A DNA stretch of 38,041 bases from Thiohalospira sp051746205 (GCA_051746205.1 JBNJEU010000013.1:1-38041); one strand, 5' to 3'. Positions 8,441-17,015 are shown, numbered from the stretch's first letter. Numbers and translations: made by a program. The notes: generated from the letters alone by a model not told the origin.

Positions 8441-8655
8441 CGGCCTGGTGCCCGTGTTTCATGAACCGGGCCATATCATGACATGAGGGCGGGGGTTGAT
8501 CCCATTGTGGGCTTACAGCGGCTCCGCGCCTTCGTTGAGCACTTCACCGCAGTGCATGGTTGTCCTTGCTCGTGATAATAGCCTCACCACTGTTATCACT
8601 TTCCCCCGTTTTCGTTAATAGCGCGGAAGGGGGATCTCCATTCCACAGGTTCCCA
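8441..8655. promoter_or_regulatory. Intergenic region with operator-like inverted repeat
   Basis: 215 bp upstream of the SEC-C gene. It contains a perfect 7-bp inverted repeat, GTGATAA (8572-8578) and TTATCAC (8593-8599), with a 14-bp spacer. The half-sites are therefore 21 bp centre to centre, about two helical turns, as expected for a dimeric regulator. The region is AT-richer than the flanking genes. No convincing -35/-10 pair was identified. Confidence 0.4.
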
Positions 8656-9873
8656 TCAAGCGGCGGCCTCACGCATCATCGACGTGGTCCAGCGCCGCCC
8701 GCGCAGGTAGCACTGGTTCAGCTTCTCGACCATCGGTCTGGGGATGGACTGGATCTTCCCTTTCTCGTGGGCCCTGGCGAGCTTCAGGATCGTGCCCAGA
8801 CTGCCCTGCAGTTCGAGCACCGCCACCTTGATCTCCGGGTCCAGCGGCACCGACTCCAGCAGGGCCTCGAGCGGCATCCCCAGGAAGCGGTCCAGCATCG
8901 AGAACAGGCCGACGGTGAAGGCCGAGTGCGGGTCGACATTGTTTGCGATCGACGCCAGTTCCCGGCACATGGCGGCCCGCGTCAGTGCCTGGGGCAGCAG
9001 CATCCGGCTGGCCGGGCCGTTGTTGGCCAGCAGCAGGGTCACCACCATGCTGCGCAGCCGCTCCACACCCAGCAGGTTCATTGCCTGATTCAGACTGGTG
9101 ATCTCGCTGTTGCGGCGGAAGGCGGCGGAATTGCTCACACGCAGCAGCTGGATGCAGAGATTCGGATCCAGCGCGAGCAGCTTCTCGAGTTCCTCGAAAT
9201 CCGGCTCGGGGGTCTGCAGCGCGGTCAGCAGCCGGATCTGGGCCGACTTGTTGCCGCTGCGCTTGCGGCTGGTCTCGGCCATCACCTCCGGCCGGGAATA
9301 GAAGAAGCCCTGGAACAGGGTAAAGCCCAGTTTGTCCCGGCAGTGGTTGAAGGTCTCCAGGTCCTCGACCTTTTCCGCCAGCAGCTGGATGCCCTTGTCC
9401 CGGTAGACGTCCAGGTGGTCCTCGTTGATCCCGTTCAGCAGATCGACCTTGATGATGTGGGCCACGTCCAGGAGGGGGCGGGTGCGGTCGGTGAGCTCGA
9501 AATCGTCCAGTGCGATGGTGTAGCCGCGATCGCGGATCGCCTGCAGGGCCTCGATGACCTGCGGATCGCCATCGACGCTCTCCAGTACCTCCACCACGAC
9601 ACTCTTCGTCTCCGGCGGCAGCAGGTCCGGCTTCAGGATCCACTCGCGGGGGGCGTTGAAGAAGAGCTTGCGGTCGCCGGCCAGGGCCTCGAGGCCCATC
9701 TCGTAGAAGGCGGTGTTGCAGACCCGGGCGGTGGCTGTGACGTCGCTGCCGAAACGCGCCTCGCGGGCGGTCACGTCCCCGCGATAGAGCAGCTCGTCGG
9801 CCCGGTGACGCATCTCGCCGTCGCAGATGGGCTGGAGGGCGATGCAGTAGGTCGAGGGGTTCTGTTCCGTCAT
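8656..9873 (-). CDS. EAL-HDOD signalling protein (CdgJ/YuxH-like)
   Basis: A 405-residue cytoplasmic protein with an N-terminal EAL-type domain (about 1-200) and a C-terminal HDOD domain (about 205-395, around LLALDPNLCIQLLRVSNSAAF and SLNQAMNLLGVERLRSMV). The catalytic EAL signature reads DEL (within RADELLYRG). DDF, KVD, AEKVE and FQGFFYSRP motifs remain, while the usual TE after the second Glu is LE. The EAL domain may therefore be weak or inactive, as in other EAL-HDOD proteins that act through protein contacts in motility and c-di-GMP output. A strong AAGGAG Shine-Dalgarno precedes the ATG. It lies 205 bp downstream of the HD-GYP gene on the same strand. Confidence 0.88.
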   Translation of the reverse strand: MTEQNPSTYCIALQPICDGEMRHRADELLYRGDVTAREARFGSDVTATARVCNTAFYEMGLEALAGDRKLFFNAPREWILKPDLLPPETKSVVVEVLESVDGDPQVIEALQAIRDRGYTIALDDFELTDRTRPLLDVAHIIKVDLLNGINEDHLDVYRDKGIQLLAEKVEDLETFNHCRDKLGFTLFQGFFYSRPEVMAETSRKRSGNKSAQIRLLTALQTPEPDFEELEKLLALDPNLCIQLLRVSNSAAFRRNSEITSLNQAMNLLGVERLRSMVVTLLLANNGPASRMLLPQALTRAAMCRELASIANNVDPHSAFTVGLFSMLDRFLGMPLEALLESVPLDPEIKVAVLELQGSLGTILKLARAHEKGKIQSIPRPMVEKLNQCYLRGRRWTTSMMREAAA

Positions 9874-10078
9874 GAGTGAACTCCTTTTTCTGTGTTACCG
9901 GAACCGGTTTCGCAACCCTACAGCCGATGTGTGAACTTTGGAATGGAATCGTTAACAAGTCGTCAACAATCGTTTGACAATTCCCTTGGCAGAGGTGTGG
10001 TTTAACGCTTTGGTCGTGAAGTACTTCAAAGTTTCAATCCGCGTTGGAGGAGCGCCAGGCCCGCGCGATTGAACCCGG
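9874..10078. promoter_or_regulatory. Upstream region of the EAL-HDOD gene
   Basis: A 205-bp gap of lower GC between two minus-strand genes. On the minus strand it holds TTGTCA- and TTGACG-like boxes (about 9950-9980) but no clean -10. A perfect 12-bp palindrome, TGAAGTACTTCA, lies at 10017-10028 and is a possible regulator site. The gene-proximal end carries the strong Shine-Dalgarno of the EAL-HDOD gene. No coding content was seen. Confidence 0.4.
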
Positions 10079-11305
10079 TTACTCCAGCAGCCGGTCGATG
10101 GGGAAGTCCCACTTGCCGGGGTCCTCGTAGCTGGCGATGTGGTCGTCGTGGAAGCCGGGATGGGCCAGGTCGATGATCACCGGCTTGATGAGGCTTTCGG
10201 TGTGGGTGTTGTAGAAGATCTTTACCTTCGGGTAGAGGATTTTCTCGCCGGGATCGAGGACGATGGCCAGCCGCCCGCTCTCCATGCGCACCAGGGTTCC
10301 GGCCGGGTAGATCCCGACGCACTGGATGAAGCGATGGACCACCTCCTCGCGAAAGTGGGTCTTGCTCCATTCCAGCAGTTTGCGCAGCACCAGAGTCGGG
10401 TGTTCGCCCCGGTGGTAGCAGCGATCGGCGGTGATGGCGTCGTAGACGTCCACCACCGAGGCCATCTGGCCGTAGAGGCTGATCTCGTCGCCCTTGAGGC
10501 CGTTCGGGTAGCCGGTGCCGTCGTACCGTTCGTGGTGCTGGGCGACCACGTCCAGTGTCGCCTGCGGGATGTCCGGCAGCTCGCGGACGATGTCCACACC
10601 GTGGTTCACATGGCCCTGGATGACGGTGAATTCCTCCGGGGTGAGTTTGCCCGGCTTGGTCAGGATCTCTTCCGGGATCCGCGTCTTGCCGATGTCGTGG
10701 AGCAGACCGCCCATGCCGAGCTGGCGGATGATCTGCGGTTCCATCCCGCGCGCGTGGGCGTAGGCCACCAGCAGGACACTGACGGCGATGGAGTGTTCGA
10801 AGGTGTAACGGTCGACGCTGCGGATGCGATTGAGGCTCAGCAGGGCGTTCTGGTTGCGGATCACCGAATCGATGAGACGGCCTGTTACCGGCTCCAGTTG
10901 GTCGAGTTCGATCTGTCGTCCCATGCGAGCGTCGTGCAACACCGACTCGATGACATCGTTGGCCTCGTCCTGGATCCGGTGCGCGGAGCGCATCTCCTGT
11001 TCCAGTGCGGTGTGACGATGCCGCTCGTCAATCTCATTGTGGGTCGGGTAGGCGTCCAGTTCCGCCTGGAGACGGGCGGTCTCCTGGCGCTGGGCCTCCA
11101 CGCGGTCCTCCTTGGCGGTGATGGCTTCCGCGCGCTCGGTGTCGATGGTGACCTGATCGATGTCGAGCTCGCGAATGCGCTCGATCTCTTCGGGGCGGCG
11201 GATCAGGAACTGGCTGCGGACGAAGGGGTGTTTCAGCCACGAGCAGTTGAGGTCGTGAATGAACATCCCCGGCTCGAGTTCACTGGTGGGCACGGTCTTG
11301 AGCAA
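10079..11305 (-). CDS. HD-GYP c-di-GMP phosphodiesterase with DUF3391
   Basis: A 408-residue cytoplasmic enzyme. The N-terminal ~100 residues match DUF3391 (TSELEPGMFIHDLNCSWLKHPF). The HD-GYP domain follows with a complete metal-site set: HDIGK at 203-207, downstream histidines in GHVNHG, HHERYDGTGYP at 257-267, and the later VYDAITADR. It should hydrolyse c-di-GMP. The start is TTG at 11303-11305 with a strong AAGGAG Shine-Dalgarno seven bases upstream. It is divergent from the histidine kinase across an 80-bp gap and is followed on the same strand by the EAL-HDOD gene, so two c-di-GMP proteins sit side by side. Confidence 0.93.
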   Translation of the reverse strand: MLKTVPTSELEPGMFIHDLNCSWLKHPFVRSQFLIRRPEEIERIRELDIDQVTIDTERAEAITAKEDRVEAQRQETARLQAELDAYPTHNEIDERHRHTALEQEMRSAHRIQDEANDVIESVLHDARMGRQIELDQLEPVTGRLIDSVIRNQNALLSLNRIRSVDRYTFEHSIAVSVLLVAYAHARGMEPQIIRQLGMGGLLHDIGKTRIPEEILTKPGKLTPEEFTVIQGHVNHGVDIVRELPDIPQATLDVVAQHHERYDGTGYPNGLKGDEISLYGQMASVVDVYDAITADRCYHRGEHPTLVLRKLLEWSKTHFREEVVHRFIQCVGIYPAGTLVRMESGRLAIVLDPGEKILYPKVKIFYNTHTESLIKPVIIDLAHPGFHDDHIASYEDPGKWDFPIDRLLE

Positions 11306-11385
11306 AGCCCTTCTCCTTGTAAAAACGGTTCAATCCATGTCGGCGGTGGTGGTACCGGCCAGGCGTTTTGTTCCATACTCCGCCC

Positions 11386-12792
11386 ATGCCATTCTACCCT
11401 TGTCGGCCAGGTTCGCCATCTCTTCCCCATTGCGGACGACGCGTACGCGTCGCGCTGTTGATGAGTCTGTTCTTCGCCGGACAAGCGTGGGCGGCGCAGC
11501 CGACTGCGGAGAACGTGGAGCGAGCCATCGGGGACCCCTTGGACCCCACGGCCCGGCTGAGCGCGGACGCCGTCTTCGAGGAACACGGGGTGGCGATGCT
11601 GCTCATCGATCCCGAATCGGGCGCCATCGTTCGGGCCAATCCGGCGGCAGCCCGCTTTTACGGCTACAGTCGGGAGGAGCTGCAACAGCTCTCCATCGAC
11701 GACCTGAACACCTTCACACCCGAGCAGGTGGCCAAGGAGCGTGAGCGCGCCGAGGAGGCGGAACGCCACTACTTCATCTTCCGCCACCGTCTGGCCAGCG
11801 GCGAGTTGCGCAAGGTCGAGGTGGTCTCCCACCCCTATCGCGTCGAGGGGCGTACCCTGCTGTTGTCCTTGATCCGCGATGCAACCCCGGTCGCCACCGA
11901 CGAGGGCGATCTGCTCCACTACCAGGAGCAGCTCGAGCGGCAGGTGGATGCCCAGCTGGCGGAGGGAGAACGGTTGCAACGCGCCATCAATCAGGGACTG
12001 GTGGTGGTCGTTGCGGTGCTTCTCGGTATCATTTCCTACCTGTTCTATGTGATTCGTCGCCGCCATCAGGCGGAGCGGGCGGTACGCCAGCATGCCCAGG
12101 AACTGGCCCGCGCGAAGGCCGACCTGCAGCGCTTTGCCGAGATCGCCGCCCACCATCTGGTAGAACCGGCACGGCGGTTGGTGAGCTATGCCGGCAAGTT
12201 GCGGGAGGATCTGCCCTCCGACTGCCATCGTGAGGCGATCGTCTTCGATCTGGACGCCATCGATCGCAGTGCCCGTCGCCAGCGCGATCTGGTGACGGAC
12301 ATCCAGCGCTACCTGGCGATCAACAATCCACAGGGGAGCAACGAGTGGCAGGATGTGAACCGGATGATCGATGTCGTGCTGGCCGAACTCCGTACCCGGA
12401 TCGACGCCGCCGGGGGCCGTGTCGAAGTAGCGGAGGACCTGCCCGCGGTGTACATGGATCGGGAACGGCTGCGACAGCTTTTCCGGACCCTCATCGGTAA
12501 TGCCGTGGCGCACCGCGACGAAGCGAAAGCGCCGATCATCCGCATCGACGGCGAGCGGGAGGACGGGTGCATCCGCTACCGCATCGGTGATAATGGTCCC
12601 GGGATCCCTCCGGAATTGCGCGAACGGGCCCTGCGCATTTTCGAACGGTTGCGTCACGACGGCGAGGGGACCGGCATCGGTCTACCGCTGGCGCGCCAGA
12701 TCGCGGAAAGCCTCGGCGGCACGCTGACCCTCGAGACAAGCGAGATGGGTGGCCTCGGTGTCATTGTCGAACTGCCGGTAAAAGGTTCATGA
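11386..12792 (+). CDS. PAS-domain sensor histidine kinase
   Basis: A 468-residue membrane kinase. An N-terminal signal sequence (VALLMSLFFAGQAWA) is followed by an apparently periplasmic PAS domain (about 45-165), a short coil, a TM helix (about 200-220), a phytochrome-like dimerisation domain and an ATPase domain (IGDNGPGIPPE, GEGTGIGLPLA). The phospho-acceptor is H256 in AAHHLVEPARR; the acidic residue that normally follows is His (H257). The start chosen is ATG 11386; TTG 11368 and ATG 11461 are alternatives. No ribosome-binding site precedes either ATG, and CATACT at 11374-11379 would place a transcript start at the ATG. No response regulator is nearby. The ATPase operon begins 32 bp downstream on the same strand. 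Confidence 0.88.
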   Translation: MPFYPCRPGSPSLPHCGRRVRVALLMSLFFAGQAWAAQPTAENVERAIGDPLDPTARLSADAVFEEHGVAMLLIDPESGAIVRANPAAARFYGYSREELQQLSIDDLNTFTPEQVAKERERAEEAERHYFIFRHRLASGELRKVEVVSHPYRVEGRTLLLSLIRDATPVATDEGDLLHYQEQLERQVDAQLAEGERLQRAINQGLVVVVAVLLGIISYLFYVIRRRHQAERAVRQHAQELARAKADLQRFAEIAAHHLVEPARRLVSYAGKLREDLPSDCHREAIVFDLDAIDRSARRQRDLVTDIQRYLAINNPQGSNEWQDVNRMIDVVLAELRTRIDAAGGRVEVAEDLPAVYMDRERLRQLFRTLIGNAVAHRDEAKAPIIRIDGEREDGCIRYRIGDNGPGIPPELRERALRIFERLRHDGEGTGIGLPLARQIAESLGGTLTLETSEMGGLGVIVELPVKGS

Positions 12793-12824
12793 TTGGGGAA
12801 AAATGCAAGCAAGGGTGACGGACG

Positions 12825-13130
12825 GTGACGGACTCGAATAACCCGGATGCGGCCATCCGCCGGATCCTGGAAGCCGAACAGCACGCCGAGCAGACCGTGG
12901 CCGAATGCGAACAGTGGGCCGCGAACCACGAGGCGGAGGCCCGGGAGAAGGCGCGCCGGATCGCCGAGCGCACCGAAACCCGGATCCAGCGGCTGCGCAC
13001 GGAAAGGGATGGGGTGTCCGCGGGCGAGGAGTCGACGTCGGAGTCGGCGGTGCCGGCATACGATCGCACTGCTCTCGAGGCCGCAGCGGAGGCACTGGCC
13101 GACGAATTGCTGGGCGACGCATCACCATGA
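12825..13130 (+). CDS. V-type ATPase peripheral-stalk subunit G/H
   Basis: A 101-residue, highly charged protein, almost entirely a predicted coiled coil (about residues 8-60: IRRILEAEQHAEQTVAECEQ and onward, rich in Glu, Arg and Ala). Small Glu/Arg-rich coiled-coil proteins that open bacterial V/A-ATPase operons pair with subunit E to form the outer stalk. The start is GTG; no better ATG is in frame. The stop overlaps the next ATG (ATGA). Assignment rests on composition and position because this subunit has little conserved sequence. Confidence 0.7.
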   Translation: MTDSNNPDAAIRRILEAEQHAEQTVAECEQWAANHEAEAREKARRIAERTETRIQRLRTERDGVSAGEESTSESAVPAYDRTALEAAAEALADELLGDASP

Positions 13131-13834
13131 ACGAACCGCAACTGGCCTATCTCTCGGCGCGGGTTCAGGGGCGCTGGCGGACCCTGCCCTCCGAGTCGGA
13201 GTGGCGCGTGCTGGAGGCCATCGGCAACGCCGACGCCGTGCTGGAGACCGCTCGTACCGGTGCGTTGAAACCGTGGGTCGCCGGCCTCAATCTGCAGCGC
13301 GGCGTGGCCGGTATCGAACGGCCGTTGCGGACGCGCTGGCGGAACCATGTGGACGAGGTGGCTCACTGGCTGCCGGCCCGATGGCGGGAGGCTGCGGAAT
13401 GGGCCGACCATATTCCGCGCCTGCCTGCGCTGGACCATCTGCTCCGGGGCGGAACGCCACCGGAGTGGACCCTGTCCGATCCCGTCCTCGCCACGCTGGC
13501 CGTGGTCCCGGGTCGGGAGCAGCGCCGGGAGGCCCTGGTGGGGACGGCGCTGGCGCCGCTGGCCGCCCACCCTGACGAGCCGGAGCGGGCCTGGTTCGAG
13601 CACTGGCAGGGGTTGTGGCCGGAGCGGGGCGCACTGGTCTGGGCCAGTGACCAGCTTGTCCAGTCCCGGGCCGAAGCCGATCCCGTAGCCATTCGGCGGC
13701 TGCGCAAGGCCTGCCGTCGAACCCTCCTGACCCCCGCGCTCGGCTTCGTCCATCTGGGTCTGGTGGCCCGCCATCTGCAGCGCCTGCGTGGTCTGCTGGT
13801 GCGCCGCGCTCTCTTTTCGGAGCAGGCGGCATGA
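13127..13834 (+). CDS. V-type ATPase subunit C (AC39/subunit d-like)
   Basis: A 235-residue protein beginning MNEPQLAYLSARVQGRW, which resembles the opening of V/A-ATPase subunit C, the socket joining the rotor shaft to the membrane ring. ETARTGALKPW and the LDHLLRGG segment fit family patterns. It is much shorter than typical C subunits (about 320-350 residues), so it is either a compact or a diverged version. ATGA overlaps occur on both sides, tying it to the G/H and I genes. The only other C candidate would be outside the operon. An upstream in-frame extension to 12905 is a shadow of the G/H gene. Confidence 0.65.
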   Translation: MNEPQLAYLSARVQGRWRTLPSESEWRVLEAIGNADAVLETARTGALKPWVAGLNLQRGVAGIERPLRTRWRNHVDEVAHWLPARWREAAEWADHIPRLPALDHLLRGGTPPEWTLSDPVLATLAVVPGREQRREALVGTALAPLAAHPDEPERAWFEHWQGLWPERGALVWASDQLVQSRAEADPVAIRRLRKACRRTLLTPALGFVHLGLVARHLQRLRGLLVRRALFSEQAA

Positions 13835-15681
13835 GTCTACGCACCCGGGAGGCCCACTGGTTCGAGCTGCTGACCGTGCGCGAGGAACTGCCGCGCGCAG
13901 TGGACTGCATGGCTCACACCGGCGCGGTCGAACTGGAGACGCGGTCCAGCGAATCCCATCAGCCCGCCGTCGAGGGATTGGAAAAGGGCCTGGCCGACTA
14001 CCAGGAGCTCAAGGCGCGCTTCGGCAAATACTGGCCGCCGGAAGCGGAGTGGCAGCCGGATGAAAGGTCCGGGGTTCCGGAGAAGGTCTTTACCGAGTCG
14101 CTGGGGCGGGTCGAGTCGTGGTGTGAGGTGGCCCGGCCGCTGGTCGAGCGGCTGGAGGCCATCCACGGGGAGGAGGCCGAGCTCGCCCGGGTGGCCGATT
14201 TCTTCAGCGCGCTCGGTGACGCCGAGCTGCCGCCGCCCTCTCTGCTTCTGGATGGTCCCACCGTGGCGGGCGCGGTGTTTCGTTTGGAGAGCGACCGATC
14301 GTGGGCGGAACTCGACCTGCCGCCCGGCGTGATCACGCGCCTGGTCACGGGTGACGCGACCCATCTGGTGGCCATCGGTCCCGTGGACGAGGTGGCCGAT
14401 CTGGAACGCGACGTGCGCCAGCATCGCGGGCGGCGGCTGAGCCTGCCCGCCGAGCTGGGGGATACACCGGCGCGGGCACGGGAGAATGTGGCCGCACGAC
14501 GTCGGCAGCTGGCGGATGAGGCCGAACGGCTGCAACGGCAGTTGGGGCGCATGGCCACCGAACACGGTCTGCGGGGCGCCCTGGGCGAGATCGAACGACT
14601 GCTCTGGTTCATTCGTGAGGTCCGTTCCGTGGCCGTCTCCGAGGAGTTCGCCTGGCTCACTGGCTGGACCAGCGAGGACGCCGACGGCCTGCAGGAACAA
14701 CTGGACGATTGCGGTGTTCAGGGCCTGGTTCGGGTCACCGAACCGCCGCCCGGAGTGCGGCCGCCGATGGTCTTCCACAACCCGATCTGGGCGCGCCCCT
14801 TCGAACTCTTCGCCCGTTTGCTGGGGACCCCCGATCGTAACGAGGCCGATCCCAGTCGGTTACTGGCCGTTATCGTGCCGTTGATGTTCGGGTTCATGTT
14901 CGGCGATGTCGGCCACGGTCTGATCTTTGCCGGGATCGGTCTCTGGTTACGCCGCCGCTATCCAATGGCCGGGATCCTGGTGCCGGCCGGCGTGATGTCG
15001 AGTCTCTTCGGTTTCCTCTACGGCACCATCTTCTCGCTGGAGATCCTTCCCGCGCTCTGGCTGCGACCCATGGAAGAACCACTGATCATCCTGCTGGTGC
15101 CGCTGCTGGGCGGTGTGGTGATCCTGCTGCTCGGCCTGCTGCTCAACGGTGTGGAGGCCTTCTGGGGCGGCCGGATCATGGCGTGGTGGCGTCAGGAGGC
15201 CGGGGTGCTCGTGGCCTATCTGGGGCTGCTGGGCGGCGTGCTGGTGCATCCGCTGGGGTACGCCGCCGCCGGGCTGGGCGTGGGGTGGTATCTGCTGGGC
15301 GGGCTGTACCGGCGAGAGGGATCGCCCGTGGCCGCGCTGTTTTCCGATCTGGGGGGGCTGGTGGAGAGCGGCTTCCAGCTGGTGGTCAACACGCTCTCCT
15401 TCGCCCGCGTCGGCGCCTTCGCGCTGGCCCACGGCGGGCTGGCCCTGGCCGTCGAGGCGCTGGCCGAGGCCGGTGGCAACATCGTGGTCGCGGTGATTAT
15501 TCTCATCATCGGCAACGGCGTTATCATGGCGCTGGAAGGATTGATCGTCTCCATCCAGATCACCCGACTGGTTTTGTTCGAGTTCTTCGTCCGCTTCCTG
15601 CGTGGCGAAGGGCGTCCATTTCGGCCACTGTCGGCGCAACGGCAGGGCAGTGACACTACGACAACGGGAGGCAGTCCATGA
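13831..15681 (+). CDS. V-type ATPase subunit I (a-subunit homologue)
   Basis: A 616-residue protein with a soluble, coiled-coil-containing N-terminal half (about 1-340) and a membrane half with about seven helices from residue ~350 (LLAVIVPLMFGFMFGDVGHG onward). The essential arginine that faces the rotor carboxylate is present: R526 in NTLSFARVGAFALAH, matching the conserved V-ATPase motif. It forms the ion half-channels and anchors the peripheral stalks. It overlaps subunit C upstream and subunit K downstream by ATGA. Its length is slightly below the usual ~650. Confidence 0.92.
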   Translation: MSLRTREAHWFELLTVREELPRAVDCMAHTGAVELETRSSESHQPAVEGLEKGLADYQELKARFGKYWPPEAEWQPDERSGVPEKVFTESLGRVESWCEVARPLVERLEAIHGEEAELARVADFFSALGDAELPPPSLLLDGPTVAGAVFRLESDRSWAELDLPPGVITRLVTGDATHLVAIGPVDEVADLERDVRQHRGRRLSLPAELGDTPARARENVAARRRQLADEAERLQRQLGRMATEHGLRGALGEIERLLWFIREVRSVAVSEEFAWLTGWTSEDADGLQEQLDDCGVQGLVRVTEPPPGVRPPMVFHNPIWARPFELFARLLGTPDRNEADPSRLLAVIVPLMFGFMFGDVGHGLIFAGIGLWLRRRYPMAGILVPAGVMSSLFGFLYGTIFSLEILPALWLRPMEEPLIILLVPLLGGVVILLLGLLLNGVEAFWGGRIMAWWRQEAGVLVAYLGLLGGVLVHPLGYAAAGLGVGWYLLGGLYRREGSPVAALFSDLGGLVESGFQLVVNTLSFARVGAFALAHGGLALAVEALAEAGGNIVVAVIILIIGNGVIMALEGLIVSIQITRLVLFEFFVRFLRGEGRPFRPLSAQRQGSDTTTTGGSP

Positions 15682-16028
15682 CGCAAACCCATCGACGCGG
15701 TATCGGCCTGGTGGTGATGACCCTGCTGGTGGGGGCCGGTGGCCTTGCACTGGCCCTGATGGGAACGGAGGTGCTGGCCGCCGCCACGGAGGGGCGCGAG
15801 GTCGCGCCGGAGGTCAAGCAGTGGGGCTATATCGCCGCGGCGTTGGCCACCGGGTTGTCCGCCCTGGCCGGGGGATACGCCGTGGCCTCGGTGGGGTCGG
15901 CGGCAGTGGGCGCCGCTGCCGAGAACCCCGATCTCTTCGGTCGCCTTTTGATCTTCGTGGGCCTGGCCGAGGGGATCGCCATCTACGGTCTCATCATCTC
16001 CATCCTGATCCTCAACCAGCTCGGCTAG
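15678..16028 (+). CDS. V-type ATPase proteolipid subunit K (rotor ring)
   Basis: A 116-residue membrane protein. A hydrophobic N-terminal segment (about 9-36) probably serves as a signal or extra helix. It is followed by one helical hairpin (about 48-78 and 87-115). The ion-carrying glutamate is E98 in VGLAEGIAIYGLIIS. A single hairpin per subunit, rather than the duplicated four-helix form, means one carboxylate per two helices. The inner helix lacks the Gln/Glu ligands seen in known Na+-binding rings, which suggests protons; that is inference. Confidence 0.9.
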   Translation: MTQTHRRGIGLVVMTLLVGAGGLALALMGTEVLAAATEGREVAPEVKQWGYIAAALATGLSALAGGYAVASVGSAAVGAAAENPDLFGRLLIFVGLAEGIAIYGLIISILILNQLG

Positions 16029-16035
16029 AACGGGC

Positions 16036-16362
16036 ATGGCGATGGCCGGGCGTCGGGATCTGGAGGCGCGTCCCCCGGCCTATCTGGGGGACGCGGTCAG
16101 TGCGGCCGGTTTCCGGCTGGCGGGCGTGGATGCGCGCGCGCCCGATCCGGAAGAGCTGCTGGAGACTTTCCGGGAGCTGCTGGCAAACACCGATTTGCTG
16201 CTGCTCGGTGTCGATGCCGCACGCGCGCTGCCGGACGCGGAGGTGCGGCGTGCGGTGTCATCGGGGGATCCGCTGGTGGTGATCATGCCCGACGTACGGG
16301 GGCATGTGCCGGTGCGTGACCTGAGAAGGCGTTTGAAACGGGAACTGGGAGTCGAACTGTGA
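16036..16362 (+). CDS. V-type ATPase subunit F
   Basis: A 108-residue soluble protein with the alternating fold of subunit F: DAVSAAGFRLAGVDA near the start, TDLLLLGVDAARAL in the middle, and a strand DPLVVIMPD before a basic C-terminal helix. Subunit F binds the central stalk and regulates the A3B3 head. ATG 16036 and ATG 16042 are both possible starts. Its stop overlaps the GTG start of subunit E. Length matches the family (about 100-110). Confidence 0.8.
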   Translation: MAMAGRRDLEARPPAYLGDAVSAAGFRLAGVDARAPDPEELLETFRELLANTDLLLLGVDAARALPDAEVRRAVSSGDPLVVIMPDVRGHVPVRDLRRRLKRELGVEL

Positions 16363-17015
16363 GCACGGAGATGACCGGCGGGATCCTGGAGACCCAGGCG
16401 ACGGCCCTGCTCGAACGAGTGCGTTCGAGTCAGGAATCGCGCTGCGCAGAACTCGAGGAGGCCGCGCGGCGGCGTGCCGATGAGATCGTGCGTGCAGCCT
16501 ATGCCGAGAATCGGGAGCGGTTGCACCAGGTGGTCGAGGAGCTGCGCCGGGAGCGGCGTCACGAGGAACTGGTGAAACAGGCCCGGGAGCAGTCGCGTCG
16601 CCGGGAACGGCGACAGCAACTGGCCACGGAGTCACTGGCGGAGGGCTGGGATCGGTTCATCGCGGTATTGCGGCGGCGCTGGGAAGATCCGGAGAGACGG
16701 CGCATCTGGGTGGATGCACTGTTGCAACAGGCCGTTGCCGAACTCCCCGCCGGAACCTGGCGGGTGGCCTATCCACCGGACTGGTCCGCCGATGAACGCT
16801 CGCAGCTGGTCAACACCATTGAGGAGAGGGTCGGCGAGGCGCCTGCCCTGTCGGCGGATGAGTCTTTGCAGGCCGGGTTGCGGATCTGTGCTGCGGGGTT
16901 GTGCCTCGACGCCGGCGTGGGTCCCGTCGAGCATGGCCTGCTGGCCGGCCGCAGCCGGCTTGAAGCGCGCTTCCTGCACCATCTTGAAAAGGGCATGATC
17001 GGGGTCGACGAATGA
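16359..17015 (+). CDS. V-type ATPase subunit E (peripheral stalk)
   Basis: A 218-residue protein with a long charged N-terminal helix (about 10-100, Arg/Glu-rich) and a compact C-terminal domain (CLDAGVGPVEHGLLAGRSRLEARF), the layout of stalk subunit E. It is expected to pair with the G/H coiled coil at the start of the operon and hold the catalytic head still. The start is GTG at 16359, overlapping the F stop (GTGA); an ATG at 16371 is the alternative. The end overlaps subunit A by ATGA. Confidence 0.8.
   Translation: MSTEMTGGILETQATALLERVRSSQESRCAELEEAARRRADEIVRAAYAENRERLHQVVEELRRERRHEELVKQAREQSRRRERRQQLATESLAEGWDRFIAVLRRRWEDPERRRIWVDALLQQAVAELPAGTWRVAYPPDWSADERSQLVNTIEERVGEAPALSADESLQAGLRICAAGLCLDAGVGPVEHGLLAGRSRLEARFLHHLEKGMIGVDE

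Noticed and set aside
8560..9879. 439-residue plus-strand ORF opposite the EAL-HDOD gene
   Set aside because: Shadow; the minus strand carries the EAL and HDOD motifs and a strong ribosome site.
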